Of a stretch of 64,000 nt of DNA, positions 35,048 through 43,755 are shown one piece after another. The notes under the pieces were generated by a model that saw nothing but the letters and a program-made list of their open reading frames with translations, was not told the DNA's origin and searched no databases. Both the position numbers and the translations under genes were made by a program. The first letter of the stretch is position 1. Each line of letters opens with the position of its first letter. This stretch comes from Sporolactobacillus shoreicorticis (GTDB lineage Bacteria > Bacillota > Bacilli > Bacillales > Sporolactobacillaceae): positions 1 through 64,000 of the forward strand of contig NZ_JAMXWM010000018.1 in the NCBI RefSeq assembly GCF_024125445.1. Direction: 5' to 3'.

Positions 35048-36694
35048 TTGAAAGTGCGCGATATTTTTTCCGAACCCGTTTTTAAAGGATTTAAATGGAT
35101 TGCAGGAGAAAAAGGCGGAGAAAGAGAAATTCGCAACATTAATATGATGGATGCGCCGGATATTATTGATTATCTGAAGCCGAACGACTGGCTCGTTACT
35201 TCCGGATATCATTTGCAGAATCAGGATGATTTCTTTCTTGAACTTGTCGATAAAATGGCAGTGAAGGGCTGCGCGGCGCTTGGCATCAAAACGGATCGTT
35301 TCATGAATGGGGTACCAAATGAAGTGATCGAACTTGCCGATCAGATTAACTTTCCCTTGATCTTTATTCCAAATCGCATTCCATTGGTTGATATCGTTAA
35401 TCAAACACTGACTTCTATCCTTCACGCTCGTACGGAAGAATTACAGCTTGCCATTGATACGCATCAGCAATTTTCCAACCACATTATGAATGGCGAGGGA
35501 GTTGAACGCCTTTTACTGGACTTGTCGAAAATCATTGGCTGTCCTACCGCACTTCTGGACACGTTTTTCAAACCAATCGCAGCTTCGAGTGATGCGAGTG
35601 AAAAAGATGGAACGGACCGTTTTCGTATACTCAGACAACTAGGCTCATCCTTTGCGCAAATGAAGGAACCTTACAATGCTTTTTGCGTTACAAAAACGCG
35701 TCAAGTATTTACATTGTTTCCTCTTTATACGTATAGGATGAAGCGTCACTTTTTGATTATAGAGGGATTTGTCCCTCAAGAAGAACGAATCATGGTACTG
35801 ACTATTGAGCAGGCGGCTAATGTCCTTGCCTTCGAACTCATGAAGGATGAGGCGTTAAGGCAGAGTGAACGAAAAATACGCGATGCCTACTTATCAAAGC
35901 TTGTTGCAGGTGAATTTAGTTCCAAAGATGGAATCATTAATCGGGCACGAGAGTTCGGTATGTCTGATGAGCAGAAGATGATTGCCGTTGTTGGGAAACT
36001 TGATCTTGATGACAGCAGAATCAGTTTTACAACATTCAGAACGAAAACAAATGAAGTCAGTGAGTTTATTGAAGGAGAAATGGAAAATCTTCCTTTTCAC
36101 GGCTACTGTTTTGTGAAAGACAGCTTTTGCATCTGTCTGCTTGATGTTGGGGAGGGGTGGACAAACGATTCACGCCGATTGACTCCTTATCTCCGTCATG
36201 TTCAAGAGCGAGTTGAGCAATACTTCTCTGAAACCTTATCATTCGGTGTCAGCAACGTCCATGTGGATTTTTCCGATTTGCCGCGCGCGTATCAGTCGGC
36301 GGTCGATGCACTGCAGGCAGGCCTGCGTTCCGGGCGTCGTAAATTTATTCAAATCTATCAGTCGAAGGGTTTCTCCGATCTTCTGCGTATGGTTCCGATG
36401 GATGACTTGAACAAGCTGTACTGTGAAACCTTTCAAGGGCTGGCATTTCCGGAAAGGGAAGAAGATAAGGAATTGTTTCATACCCTGATTGTCTTTTTTG
36501 AATCGAATTGCCAGATATCAGAAACTGCTAAGAAACTGTTTATTCACCGAAACACAGTTATCTATCGGCTCGATAAATGCGAGCAGCTTCTGGGGAAGGA
36601 TTTGAAAGATCCTGAGACGGGTTTTGTGATTCGCTTCGCCTTTCGCTTAAAGTCGCTCCTTGATGAGTCGAACCCAATGAATCATTCGTACTGA
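35048..36694 (+). CDS. pucR: PucR-family transcriptional regulator
   Basis: A 548-residue regulator of purine catabolism. An N-terminal PucR domain (VRDIFSEPVFKGFKWIAGEK, then NINMMDAPDIIDYLKPNDWL) is followed by a GGDEF-like central part and a C-terminal PucR helix-turn-helix (CQISETAKKLFIHRNTVIYR, then LDKCEQLLGK). In B. subtilis PucR senses allantoin-type inducers and controls the puc genes. TTG 35048 is chosen because AGGAG (35035-35039) is 8 nt upstream; the frame from 35027 lacks a site. It sits between ureide catabolic genes and is expected to control them. Confidence 0.88.
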   Translation: MKVRDIFSEPVFKGFKWIAGEKGGEREIRNINMMDAPDIIDYLKPNDWLVTSGYHLQNQDDFFLELVDKMAVKGCAALGIKTDRFMNGVPNEVIELADQINFPLIFIPNRIPLVDIVNQTLTSILHARTEELQLAIDTHQQFSNHIMNGEGVERLLLDLSKIIGCPTALLDTFFKPIAASSDASEKDGTDRFRILRQLGSSFAQMKEPYNAFCVTKTRQVFTLFPLYTYRMKRHFLIIEGFVPQEERIMVLTIEQAANVLAFELMKDEALRQSERKIRDAYLSKLVAGEFSSKDGIINRAREFGMSDEQKMIAVVGKLDLDDSRISFTTFRTKTNEVSEFIEGEMENLPFHGYCFVKDSFCICLLDVGEGWTNDSRRLTPYLRHVQERVEQYFSETLSFGVSNVHVDFSDLPRAYQSAVDALQAGLRSGRRKFIQIYQSKGFSDLLRMVPMDDLNKLYCETFQGLAFPEREEDKELFHTLIVFFESNCQISETAKKLFIHRNTVIYRLDKCEQLLGKDLKDPETGFVIRFAFRLKSLLDESNPMNHSY

Positions 36695-36790
36695 TCGATT
36701 GTGCAGTTTAACTGAATGCTGATCAAAAAAATAGAGATTGTGTCAATGGTCACACGATAAAAATTTGCTAAAATGAAGCTGTTTGATAGA

Positions 36791-36807
36791 TGTTATGTAA
36801 CTTAACA
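36791..36807. promoter_or_regulatory. Perfect GlnR/TnrA box before allC
   Basis: TGTTATGTAACTTAACA matches TGTNAN7TNACA fully and is close to a full palindrome. An extended -10 (TGCTAAAAT, 36766-36774) lies upstream, so the box is about 10-27 bp downstream of the predicted start. That position favours repression or roadblocking rather than activation. Confidence 0.6.
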
Positions 36808-36826
36808 CAGAAAGAGGGCTCGTCGA

Positions 36827-38068
36827 ATGACTTTTCGAACCTCAGTACCGTTAACGGAAGAGATCGCTGAACGAATCAATGCGTTAGGGCAGATTGGACG
36901 AACCGAAAACGGCGGCGTGACCCGCTTGCTTTACAGCGATTCATGGCTGAGTGCCCAGACTGCCGTAAAGAAGACGATGGAAGAAATGGGGTTTTCCACT
37001 CATTTTGACGATGTCGGCAATGTTTTCGGAAGAGTGGAAGGAACAGAAGAACGTGATCGCGTGATTCTTACAGGATCGCATATTGATACAGTTGTTGACG
37101 GAGGAAAATATGACGGAGCCTTTGGCGTTCTTGCGGCAATGATTGCAGTCAGCAGATTGAAGCAGGAATATGGGGCGCCGAAAAAAACGATTGAGACGGT
37201 CGCACTCTGCGAAGAAGAAGGCAGCCGCTTTCACCTGGCCTTTTGGGGATCCGGATCAATTACCGGACGCTATCAATTGAACGACGCACGTACGGTGACG
37301 GATGGACAAGGCACAACTCTTGAAGATGCCATGCATCAAATGGGATTCGGGCAAGGCAAATATCCGCCGGCCAGACGCGAGGACATTGCCTGCTTTTTGG
37401 AAACGCATATTGAGCAGGGACAGATTCTGGAACGCGAACATCTGGCATGGGCACCGGTCAGTCATATTGTTGGGATGAAACGGATCATCATTCGCCTGTC
37501 CGGACAAAGCAATCATGCAGGCACAACGCCTATGGCAGATCGCCGAGATGCTCTGTACGCTGCGTCACAGATGATTTTCGATGTGGTGAGCCATGCAAAA
37601 GAACAGAGCAACGGATTAGTTGCTACAGTCGGTCAGATAAGCATTCGGCCCAATGTCGGCAACGTAATTCCCGGCGACTGCACGTTTGCACTCGATGTGC
37701 GTCATCATGAATACGATGTTCTCCATGATTTCTGCACGAAGGAGCTTGAAAATTTTCGGCGGATTGCAGAAAAAGCGGCTGTTGAACTTGATATCAAAAC
37801 ATGGCTTGATGACGCGCCGGTGAAGATGGACCCATCCATGACGGAGCGCCACGGAAAAATCGCTCAGCGGGCAGGTGTTCCTTTTAAAAAAATGGTCAGC
37901 GGCGCGGGTCATGATTCGCAAATCTTCGGCGTGTATTGTCCGACGGCGATGATGTTTGTGCCCAGTCATGACGGAATCAGCCACTCTCCTAAAGAGTTTA
38001 CAAGAATAGACGATTTGGCTACCGGTGTCCGTATGCTGATGAAGATCTTGCACGAAATGGCTTACTAA
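36827..38068 (+). CDS. allC: Allantoate amidohydrolase
   Basis: A 413-residue M20-type hydrolase (PucF/AllC) that converts allantoate to ureidoglycine, CO2 and ammonia. Metal-binding strings are GSHIDTVVDGGKYDGAFGVL (His and bridging Asp), ALCEEEGSRFHLAFWGS, and FLETHIEQG; the dimer-domain binding loop is NHAGTTPMADRRDAL. Length matches the family. AAAGAGGG precedes ATG 36827. It is followed closely by the aminotransferase that uses its product. Confidence 0.9.
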   Translation: MTFRTSVPLTEEIAERINALGQIGRTENGGVTRLLYSDSWLSAQTAVKKTMEEMGFSTHFDDVGNVFGRVEGTEERDRVILTGSHIDTVVDGGKYDGAFGVLAAMIAVSRLKQEYGAPKKTIETVALCEEEGSRFHLAFWGSGSITGRYQLNDARTVTDGQGTTLEDAMHQMGFGQGKYPPARREDIACFLETHIEQGQILEREHLAWAPVSHIVGMKRIIIRLSGQSNHAGTTPMADRRDALYAASQMIFDVVSHAKEQSNGLVATVGQISIRPNVGNVIPGDCTFALDVRHHEYDVLHDFCTKELENFRRIAEKAAVELDIKTWLDDAPVKMDPSMTERHGKIAQRAGVPFKKMVSGAGHDSQIFGVYCPTAMMFVPSHDGISHSPKEFTRIDDLATGVRMLMKILHEMAY

Positions 38069-38097
38069 ATCAATCATTTGCGGAAAAGAGTGGAATT

Positions 38098-39342
38098 ATG
38101 GAAACGACGAAGGAACAACGAATGCTAAATGTGCCTCCACGTAAAATTATGACTCCTGGACCGGTTGAGGTTGATCCGCGTGTGCTGCGCGCGATGTCAC
38201 TGCCGATTCTTGGTCAGTTTGATCCGGCGTTTACGCAGATCATGAATGAAGTCATGACTATGCTGCGTGAGACTTTTCAAACAAAAAATCATTGGGCCTA
38301 TCCGATTGATGGGACCTCGCGTGCTGGACTTGAAGCTGTTATTGCCAGTCTTATAGAGCCTGGGGATCGGATGCTTGTCCCGATCTATGGCCGTTTTGGC
38401 GACTTGTTTGTTGAAATCGGCGAGCGTTACGGCGCGGACATTCATACGATGACCTGTCCGTGGGGAACGGTTTTTGATCCGCAAGACGTTATTGATGAAA
38501 TAAAAAAGGTGCAGCCAAAAGTCGTAGCACTTGTTCACGGGGAAACCTCGACTGGGCGAATGCAGCCTCTGTATGAAATTGGTCATGCATGCCGAGAATT
38601 GAATGCGCTGCTCGTTGTCGATAGTGTTGCGACATTCGGAGGTGCGGATGTCCGCACTGATGAATGGTGCCTTGACGCGGTGATCGGCGGCGCGCAAAAA
38701 TGTCTCTCCGTACCATCGGGAATCACGCCGATCACGTACAACGAACGCGTGGAACATGTTATTTTAAGCCGTAAGAAAGTTGAACGCGGGATTGCGACGG
38801 ATTCAGACAAGCAGGCAGCTGCCGCTCGTCCAATTCGAAGCAATTATTTTGATCTAAGCCAGCTTCAGGATTATTGGAGCGAACGCAGGCTGAATCATCA
38901 TACCGAAGCGACGTCGATGGAGTATGCGCTGCACGAGGGACTGCGGCTTGTTTTGGAAGAAGGGCTGACCAAGCGTTTTGCCCGGCATCAATTAAATGAA
39001 AAAGCGTTGATGGCAGGCATCGAAGCGATGGGACTGGAGCTGTTCGGGGATCCGGATTGCAAAATGCCGACAGTCACTTGCGTGGCGGTCCCTGAGGGCG
39101 CGAATGCCGATGATGTGCGCGGCATATTGCTGAATCAATTCGGTATTGAAATTGCTGGATCGTTCGGTTCACTTCAAGGGAAAATATGGAGGATCGGTAC
39201 CATGGGTTACGGCTGCCGCAAAGGAAATGTGCTCGCTGTTCTTGCCGGATTGGAAGCTTCACTGATTCGCTGCGGCGTCTCCGTTAATCGAGGAGAAGGG
39301 CTGCAGGCGGCGATGGATGTCTACGACGAAGCGGCTGAATAA
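38098..39342 (+). CDS. pucG: (S)-Ureidoglycine-glyoxylate aminotransferase
   Basis: A 414-residue fold-type I PLP enzyme related to alanine-glyoxylate aminotransferase. The opening RKIMTPGPVEVDPRVLRAMS and QFDPAFTQIMNEV are typical of PucG. The PLP lysine lies in DAVIGGAQKCLSVPSG, and the VDSVATFGGADVRTDEW loop precedes it. In B. subtilis PucG transfers the amino group of ureidoglycine to glyoxylate, giving glycine and oxalurate. It begins 29 bp after allC, so the two are one operon. Confidence 0.9.
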   Translation: METTKEQRMLNVPPRKIMTPGPVEVDPRVLRAMSLPILGQFDPAFTQIMNEVMTMLRETFQTKNHWAYPIDGTSRAGLEAVIASLIEPGDRMLVPIYGRFGDLFVEIGERYGADIHTMTCPWGTVFDPQDVIDEIKKVQPKVVALVHGETSTGRMQPLYEIGHACRELNALLVVDSVATFGGADVRTDEWCLDAVIGGAQKCLSVPSGITPITYNERVEHVILSRKKVERGIATDSDKQAAAARPIRSNYFDLSQLQDYWSERRLNHHTEATSMEYALHEGLRLVLEEGLTKRFARHQLNEKALMAGIEAMGLELFGDPDCKMPTVTCVAVPEGANADDVRGILLNQFGIEIAGSFGSLQGKIWRIGTMGYGCRKGNVLAVLAGLEASLIRCGVSVNRGEGLQAAMDVYDEAAE

Positions 39343-39383
39343 AATAACGGTTCGGATCGTTTCATTTTAAGGAGGTGAAGACT

Positions 39384-40736
39384 GTGTCTTACGACTTGCT
39401 GATCAAAAATGGTGATGTTGTGCTGCCGGATGAGGTGAAAAGGCTTAATATCGGCATTAAAAACGGGAAAATCGCCGATCTTGGCGACGTGCTGAGCAAT
39501 CAGGCAAAGCAGACGATTGATGCGGAAGGGATGACCGTTTTTCCGGGGATGATTGATGTTCATGTGCATTTTGATGAACCGGGTCGAGAGAATTGGGAAG
39601 GCTTTGAAACCGGTTCGGCGATGTTGGCCGCCGGCGGATGCACCACTTTTTTTGATATGCCGCTTAACGGAATCCCGTCCACGGTGACTCAAGCGGCATT
39701 TGTCGATAAAGTGGCGATTGGCGAAGCAAAATCACATATCGATTTCGGCCTGTGGGGTGGACTTGTCCCGGAGCATTTAAATGACTTGAACGATTTGGCC
39801 GGTGCGGGCGCGATTGGCTTTAAAGCCTTTCTGTCGCCCTCGGGGAACCCTTATTTTCATTCTGTTGATGATGCGTCGCTTCTTGAAGGGATGAAGCGGA
39901 TCGCGCGAACCGGAGCGGTACTTGCCCTTCATTCGGAGAGTGCGCCGCTCGTCACATTTCTTCAAAAAGAGAAAGAATCCGAAGGGCTGACAGGGTACGA
40001 TGACTATGCGGCGTCTCGACCGGTGCAGGCAGAGACGGAGGCGGTTTCGAGAGCTTTGACATTCGCGGAAGTGACCGGCTGCCCGCTGCATTTTGTTCAT
40101 ATCAGCACGGTAAAAGCAGTCGCGTTGATTCAAGCTGCGAAGAAGCGGGGACAGGATGTGACACTGGAAACCTGTCCGCACTATCTGCTCTATAATCATC
40201 AAGATTTTTGCAAAGCGGGTGTCGTGGGCAAATGTGCGCCTCCGCTTCGTTCGGAGGCCGAACGGAGCGGTTTGGTCGATCTTTTGCTTCAAGGGCGGAT
40301 TGACATGATCTCCTCGGATCACTCGCCATGCGAATGGAAAGATAAGCAAGCGGAAAATATATTTTCTGCCTGGGGCGGCATCAGCGGCGGTCAGTTTTCG
40401 TTATTAAGCGCGATTGAAATTGCTTTGACCCATCATCTGCCACTCACCAAGGTGGCGGATTGGACAGCAAAGCGGCCGGCAGAGCGCTTTCGACTCGCCG
40501 CGCAAAAGGGAACGATACGCGAAGGCGCTGATGCTGATCTGGCGATTGTCGCACTTGATAAACCTGAACGAGTGACAAAGGATAAACTTTATCAGAAAAA
40601 TAAATTCAGTTTGTACGAGGGGCATACGTTTTCTTCAAGCATTCAGTTGACAATTAATCGTGGGAACATTGTCTATTCTAAGGCAGATGGCATCAATGGT
40701 GCGGCTGCCGGAAAATGGCTTTGTCCGGAAAAGTAA
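39384..40736 (+). CDS. allB: Allantoinase (second copy)
   Basis: A 450-residue amidohydrolase opening the allantoin ring to allantoate. Ligand motifs are intact: GMIDVHVHFDEPGRENWEGF, GFKAFLSPSGNPYF (carbamylated Lys), LALHSES, LHFVHIST and MISSDHSPCEWK. The H-x-H-F-D-E-P-G-R-x-x-W-E-G signature is the one found in verified allantoinases, so this is the better allantoinase candidate of the two copies. GTG 39384 is chosen; GTG 39375 overlaps the AAGGAGG site itself. It is the third gene after allC and pucG. Confidence 0.88.
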   Translation: MSYDLLIKNGDVVLPDEVKRLNIGIKNGKIADLGDVLSNQAKQTIDAEGMTVFPGMIDVHVHFDEPGRENWEGFETGSAMLAAGGCTTFFDMPLNGIPSTVTQAAFVDKVAIGEAKSHIDFGLWGGLVPEHLNDLNDLAGAGAIGFKAFLSPSGNPYFHSVDDASLLEGMKRIARTGAVLALHSESAPLVTFLQKEKESEGLTGYDDYAASRPVQAETEAVSRALTFAEVTGCPLHFVHISTVKAVALIQAAKKRGQDVTLETCPHYLLYNHQDFCKAGVVGKCAPPLRSEAERSGLVDLLLQGRIDMISSDHSPCEWKDKQAENIFSAWGGISGGQFSLLSAIEIALTHHLPLTKVADWTAKRPAERFRLAAQKGTIREGADADLAIVALDKPERVTKDKLYQKNKFSLYEGHTFSSSIQLTINRGNIVYSKADGINGAAAGKWLCPEK

Positions 40737-40764
40737 TGGCCTATATACCTAATAGTAATGAATT

Positions 40765-40792
40765 GACCGTGTTAAATGGACACGGTCTTTTT
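40765..40792 (+). terminator. Terminator of allC-pucG-allB
   Basis: Perfect 8-bp stem GACCGTGT/ACACGGTC around TAAATGG, followed by TTTTT. Confidence 0.85.
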
Positions 40793-40919
40793 GTGTTATA
40801 AAATATAACATTATTTTTATCCGGCTTTGCTGAAATAGTTGAATAAGTACAAAAAAAGAAATACTTTTTTATTCATTATGGCTAATGACAAACTAGTAAA
40901 TGCTCTTTAATATAATTTG

Positions 40920-40936
40920 TGTAATATAATTTAACG
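40920..40936. promoter_or_regulatory. GlnR/TnrA-like box before permease gene
   Basis: TGTAATATAATTTAACG fits TGTNAN7TNACA with only the last base off. It overlaps a TTGTGTAA motif like those around pucR. The surrounding 40793-41066 is AT-rich control DNA without a gene. Confidence 0.45.
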
Positions 40937-41066
40937 TATATTGTTAGATTACGAAACAATGACGGGAACTTTTACAAAAGGGAAAGGACATTGGAAGAAA
41001 GGTGGACGATGATGGTTCGTTTGGCTGTGAAAATATCAAAATATTCTGGATGATGGAGGCATGAGT

Positions 41067-42524
41067 ATGGATTCACATGAAATTTTCAAAGGTACGATCA
41101 AGGAACCGAGTTCCCGCCTGTACAACCAAGATCTGGCTCCGGCCAAAGAAAGACGCTGGACGACTTACAGTCTATTGTCAATGTGGATGTCCGATGTGCA
41201 CAGTATTGGTACTTATACCTTTGCTGCCGGTTTGTTTTTCCTTGGCTTGACAGGCTGGGAAGTGCTCGTTGCGGAAATCATCGGTGCGTTCGTTGTCATG
41301 TATCTGGCAAATATGACCGGTATCGCGGGAACAAAGCTTGGCGTACCCTATCCGGTTTTGTCGCGTATCTCATTTGGTGTGTTCGGCGGGAATGTGCCTG
41401 CATTGATTCGCGGATTTATCGCTATTTTCTGGTATGGAATTCAGACGTATCTTTCATCGGTTGCTGTAGTTGCAATGCTACTTCTTATTTTCCCGGATAT
41501 GAAATCGTTAATGGGCTATACCTTCCTTGGCCTCTCGCTTCCCGGCTGGATCGGCTTCCTCTTTCTCTGGCTGCTGCAATTCGTCATTTTTAATTATGGC
41601 ATGGAATTCATTCGTAAATTCGATAACTTTTGCGGGCCTGTTGTTTATTTGATGATGCTGATCTTAATTGGCTGGATTGCGGTAAAGGCCGGTGGAAAAA
41701 TCAATATCGGTATCAGTCCGGTAAAAATTTCGTCCGGACAGGCAGTGATTCAATTTTTCAGCGCTATTTCACTGGTCATTGCCTATTTCTCAACAATCAT
41801 TCTGAATGTGAGTGACTTTACTCGTTTCTCACCGTCTGTAAAGACGACGAAACGCGGTAATTTTTGGGGCCTGCCGGTCAACTTTACCGCCTTCTCATTG
41901 GCTTCTGTTGTTGTAACGGCCGGAACCATTACTGTCTTCGGCAAAGCGATCACAGATCCGGTTCTTCTCATTCAGCGCATCAGCAATCCTTTTTTTCTCA
42001 TCGTGGGGGCGATCGTCTTTATCATTGCGACGATGGGTGTGAATATTGTCGCAAATCTTGTGTCTCCTGCCTATGATTTTGCCAATCTGGCGCCAAAGCA
42101 TATTAGCTTTCGTCGCGGCGCAATGATTACATCGATTCTTTCCATCGTCGTCATGCCATGGCAAGTGTATAGCAATCCAGTTGCCGTCAACTATTTTCTT
42201 GGTGGACTCGGTGCTTTTCTCGGACCGATCTTCGCAATCATTATTGTTGATTACTATTTTATCAAGCACGGGCGGATTAATGTACAGGTGCTGTATCAAG
42301 AGAAGAAGGGCGACTACTGGTATAAGAACGGGTACCATGTAAAAGCGTTCGTTGCATTTATTGTAGGAATTATCATTACGGTTCCCCTGGCGCTCATTCC
42401 GGTGTTTTCAGCGGTTGCCGCATTCTCATGGCCAATTGGTGTGCTCATTACCGGAGTTGTATATGGTGTGATGATGCGCAGCGAACAGGTTGCCGCAGGT
42501 GCTGAATTTTCCGGAGCAGAGTAA
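41067..42524 (+). CDS. pucI: NCS1 allantoin permease (PucI-like)
   Basis: A 485-residue, 12-helix nucleobase:cation symporter-1. The N-terminus SSRLYNQDLAPAKERRWTTY, then SLLSMWMSDVHSIGTYTFAA, is characteristic of PucI allantoin permease, with GVPYPVLSRISFGVFGGNVP downstream. It imports allantoin, or perhaps a related hydantoin, for the enzymes encoded upstream. ATG 41067 is chosen because GGAGG (41055-41059) is 7 nt before it; ATG 41061 is too close. Confidence 0.88.
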   Translation: MDSHEIFKGTIKEPSSRLYNQDLAPAKERRWTTYSLLSMWMSDVHSIGTYTFAAGLFFLGLTGWEVLVAEIIGAFVVMYLANMTGIAGTKLGVPYPVLSRISFGVFGGNVPALIRGFIAIFWYGIQTYLSSVAVVAMLLLIFPDMKSLMGYTFLGLSLPGWIGFLFLWLLQFVIFNYGMEFIRKFDNFCGPVVYLMMLILIGWIAVKAGGKINIGISPVKISSGQAVIQFFSAISLVIAYFSTIILNVSDFTRFSPSVKTTKRGNFWGLPVNFTAFSLASVVVTAGTITVFGKAITDPVLLIQRISNPFFLIVGAIVFIIATMGVNIVANLVSPAYDFANLAPKHISFRRGAMITSILSIVVMPWQVYSNPVAVNYFLGGLGAFLGPIFAIIIVDYYFIKHGRINVQVLYQEKKGDYWYKNGYHVKAFVAFIVGIIITVPLALIPVFSAVAAFSWPIGVLITGVVYGVMMRSEQVAAGAEFSGAE

Positions 42525-42547
42525 AGGTTCCAAAACAAATAGGTGGC

Positions 42548-42585
42548 AAAAAACATGAGTGAGCAGCTGCCCACTCATGTTTTTT
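42548..42585 (+). terminator. Terminator of pucI
   Basis: AAAAAACATGAGTG and CACTCATGTTTTTT form a long stem around AGCAGCTGC. Confidence 0.85.
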
Positions 42586-42599
42586 GGGGTAAAGAAATT

Positions 42600-42925
42600 T
42601 TTGCCGATACGACGATAAGCATCATAGATTCGGTTAGGCGACTCAGGTAAGCGCCAAATCTGAGAAATAAACGGAAAAATTTCGCTTAAATAGAAAATGA
42701 ATGAAAAAATCGTTTAAATAGACGGAGAAATTCCGCTTATCAAATCGAAAAACGTGAAAATGGAGGGTTTTGCATTGCATAAGCGGAAAAATTACCCTTA
42801 TTTACCCGTGAAACAGGCGCTATGATCCATATAACCGGAAAATCTCCGCTTATTTTATACGGGGCAACGCGAAAGCCATTGCGTCCTGTGGAAGCGAGGA
42901 ACGGACGCTTTTTGCCCGGGCTTTC
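42600..42925. repeat. Dispersed repeat family B/C with palindromic units
   Basis: The sequence GGAAAAATTTCGCTTAAATA, then GACGGAGAAATTCCGCTTAT, AAGCGGAAAAATTACCCTTA, TTTACCCGTGAAAC and CCGGAAAATCTCCGCTTATT parallels 55910-56115 almost unit by unit. Several units are short palindromes built on CGGAAAWWTTCCG. The last 60 bp (ACGCGAAAGCCATTGCGTCC, then ACGGACGCTTTTTGCCCGG) match the tail seen near 6960-7030. Confidence 0.7.
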
Positions 42926-42930
42926 TTATT

Positions 42931-43206
42931 TTATGAACACTTTCCCGTATGACTTTTAAAGAATTTTTTCAATTCTTTTTTCCGATTGGCGGGCAGCGAA
43001 TGCCAGCGAATTCCGCGGATTGCTCCATCCAGTGCGTAGAGTTTGCATAGGCAGGCTGACGGATCAATTTCTTTTATTGCAAGGTAGGCGCGCTCGCTTC
43101 CCGCAGCACGCAATTCTTCGGCAGTGCTGATATGGATTCGATACAATTCTTTAATAAGTACCGGACCGAGATTGGGCAGACCGGATAGCTCAGTCATCGG
43201 AACCAC
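42931..43206 (-). CDS. TfoX C-terminal domain protein
   Basis: A 91-residue stand-alone TfoX/Sxy C-terminal domain. LSGLPNLGPVLIKELYRIHI and IHISTAEELRAAGSERAYLA form the helix-hairpin-helix-like motif of the family, and CKLYALDGAIRGIRWHSLPA is the conserved second half. TfoX proteins regulate competence in Gram-negatives; stand-alone C-terminal domains in Firmicutes are of unknown function. It overlaps the upstream zinc-ribbon gene by 17 nt and is last in a four-gene operon headed by a TetR regulator. Confidence 0.8.
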   Translation of the reverse strand: MVPMTELSGLPNLGPVLIKELYRIHISTAEELRAAGSERAYLAIKEIDPSACLCKLYALDGAIRGIRWHSLPANRKKELKKFFKSHTGKCS

Positions 43207-43438
43207 GCTTCCACGCGGGAAGCTTACTGATCATGAACGCTGCAGATTTTTGAGCGACATGAGCATCGAGCCCCTGAGTTCGTATGATGAACTCGGTCAT
43301 TGATGCCAGTTTTTCATCATAGCTTTGCATACTTCCATTCGCTCGCGCGCAGTATTTGCAATAATTCTTCGTTGTGTCGCCAAGTGGATAATCGTCAACT
43401 TTTCTCATTGGCATGCCGCATGCGATGCATTGTTTCAT
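43190..43438 (-). CDS. Small zinc-ribbon protein
   Basis: An 82-residue protein with CIACGMPM near the N-terminus and CKYCAR near residue 27, a putative zinc ribbon (CxxC-x20-CxxC). The rest is helical (LASMTEFIIRTQGLDAHVAQ). It resembles short putative zinc-ribbon proteins found beside AraC or TetR-type regulators. It overlaps the gene before it by 4 nt (ATGA) and the one after by 17 nt. Function unknown. Confidence 0.7.
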   Translation of the reverse strand: MKQCIACGMPMRKVDDYPLGDTTKNYCKYCARANGSMQSYDEKLASMTEFIIRTQGLDAHVAQKSAAFMISKLPAWKRGSDD

Positions 43439-43755
43439 TTTTCGTCGACCTCCGAATCAAAGGTGTTAAGTGCTGGTTTCAAACAGGTTGCAACGCCTTT
43501 GATCCCGGATACGGTCAGCGTCATTAAAATTGCTTCTTTAAGCTCATCACGCGAGGCGCCAAGTTTTCTCAACATATGGGCATGGGCGACCGTGGCGGCC
43601 GTATCTCCCTGCGCCGTTCTCATCGAGACATAGATGAGCTGCTTTGTTTTGGGATCAAGTCCTTTAGATTCTGATAGCGATTTGATGAGCCCATTAAATG
43701 CTTGTGCGGCTTCAGGCGCTTCCTTCATAAAAAAGTCCATCATATTCATGTACAA
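43435..43755 (-). CDS. Carboxymuconolactone decarboxylase-like (AhpD-fold) protein
   Basis: A 106-residue CMD/AhpD-fold protein (LDPKTKQLIYVSMRTAQGDT, AHAHMLRKLGASRDELKEAI). The redox C-x-x-C typical of AhpD is replaced by residues without cysteine in the active-site helix, so it is probably not a peroxidase partner. It overlaps the TetR gene by 10 nt and the zinc-ribbon gene by 4 nt. Confidence 0.78.
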   Translation of the reverse strand: MYMNMMDFFMKEAPEAAQAFNGLIKSLSESKGLDPKTKQLIYVSMRTAQGDTAATVAHAHMLRKLGASRDELKEAILMTLTVSGIKGVATCLKPALNTFDSEVDEK

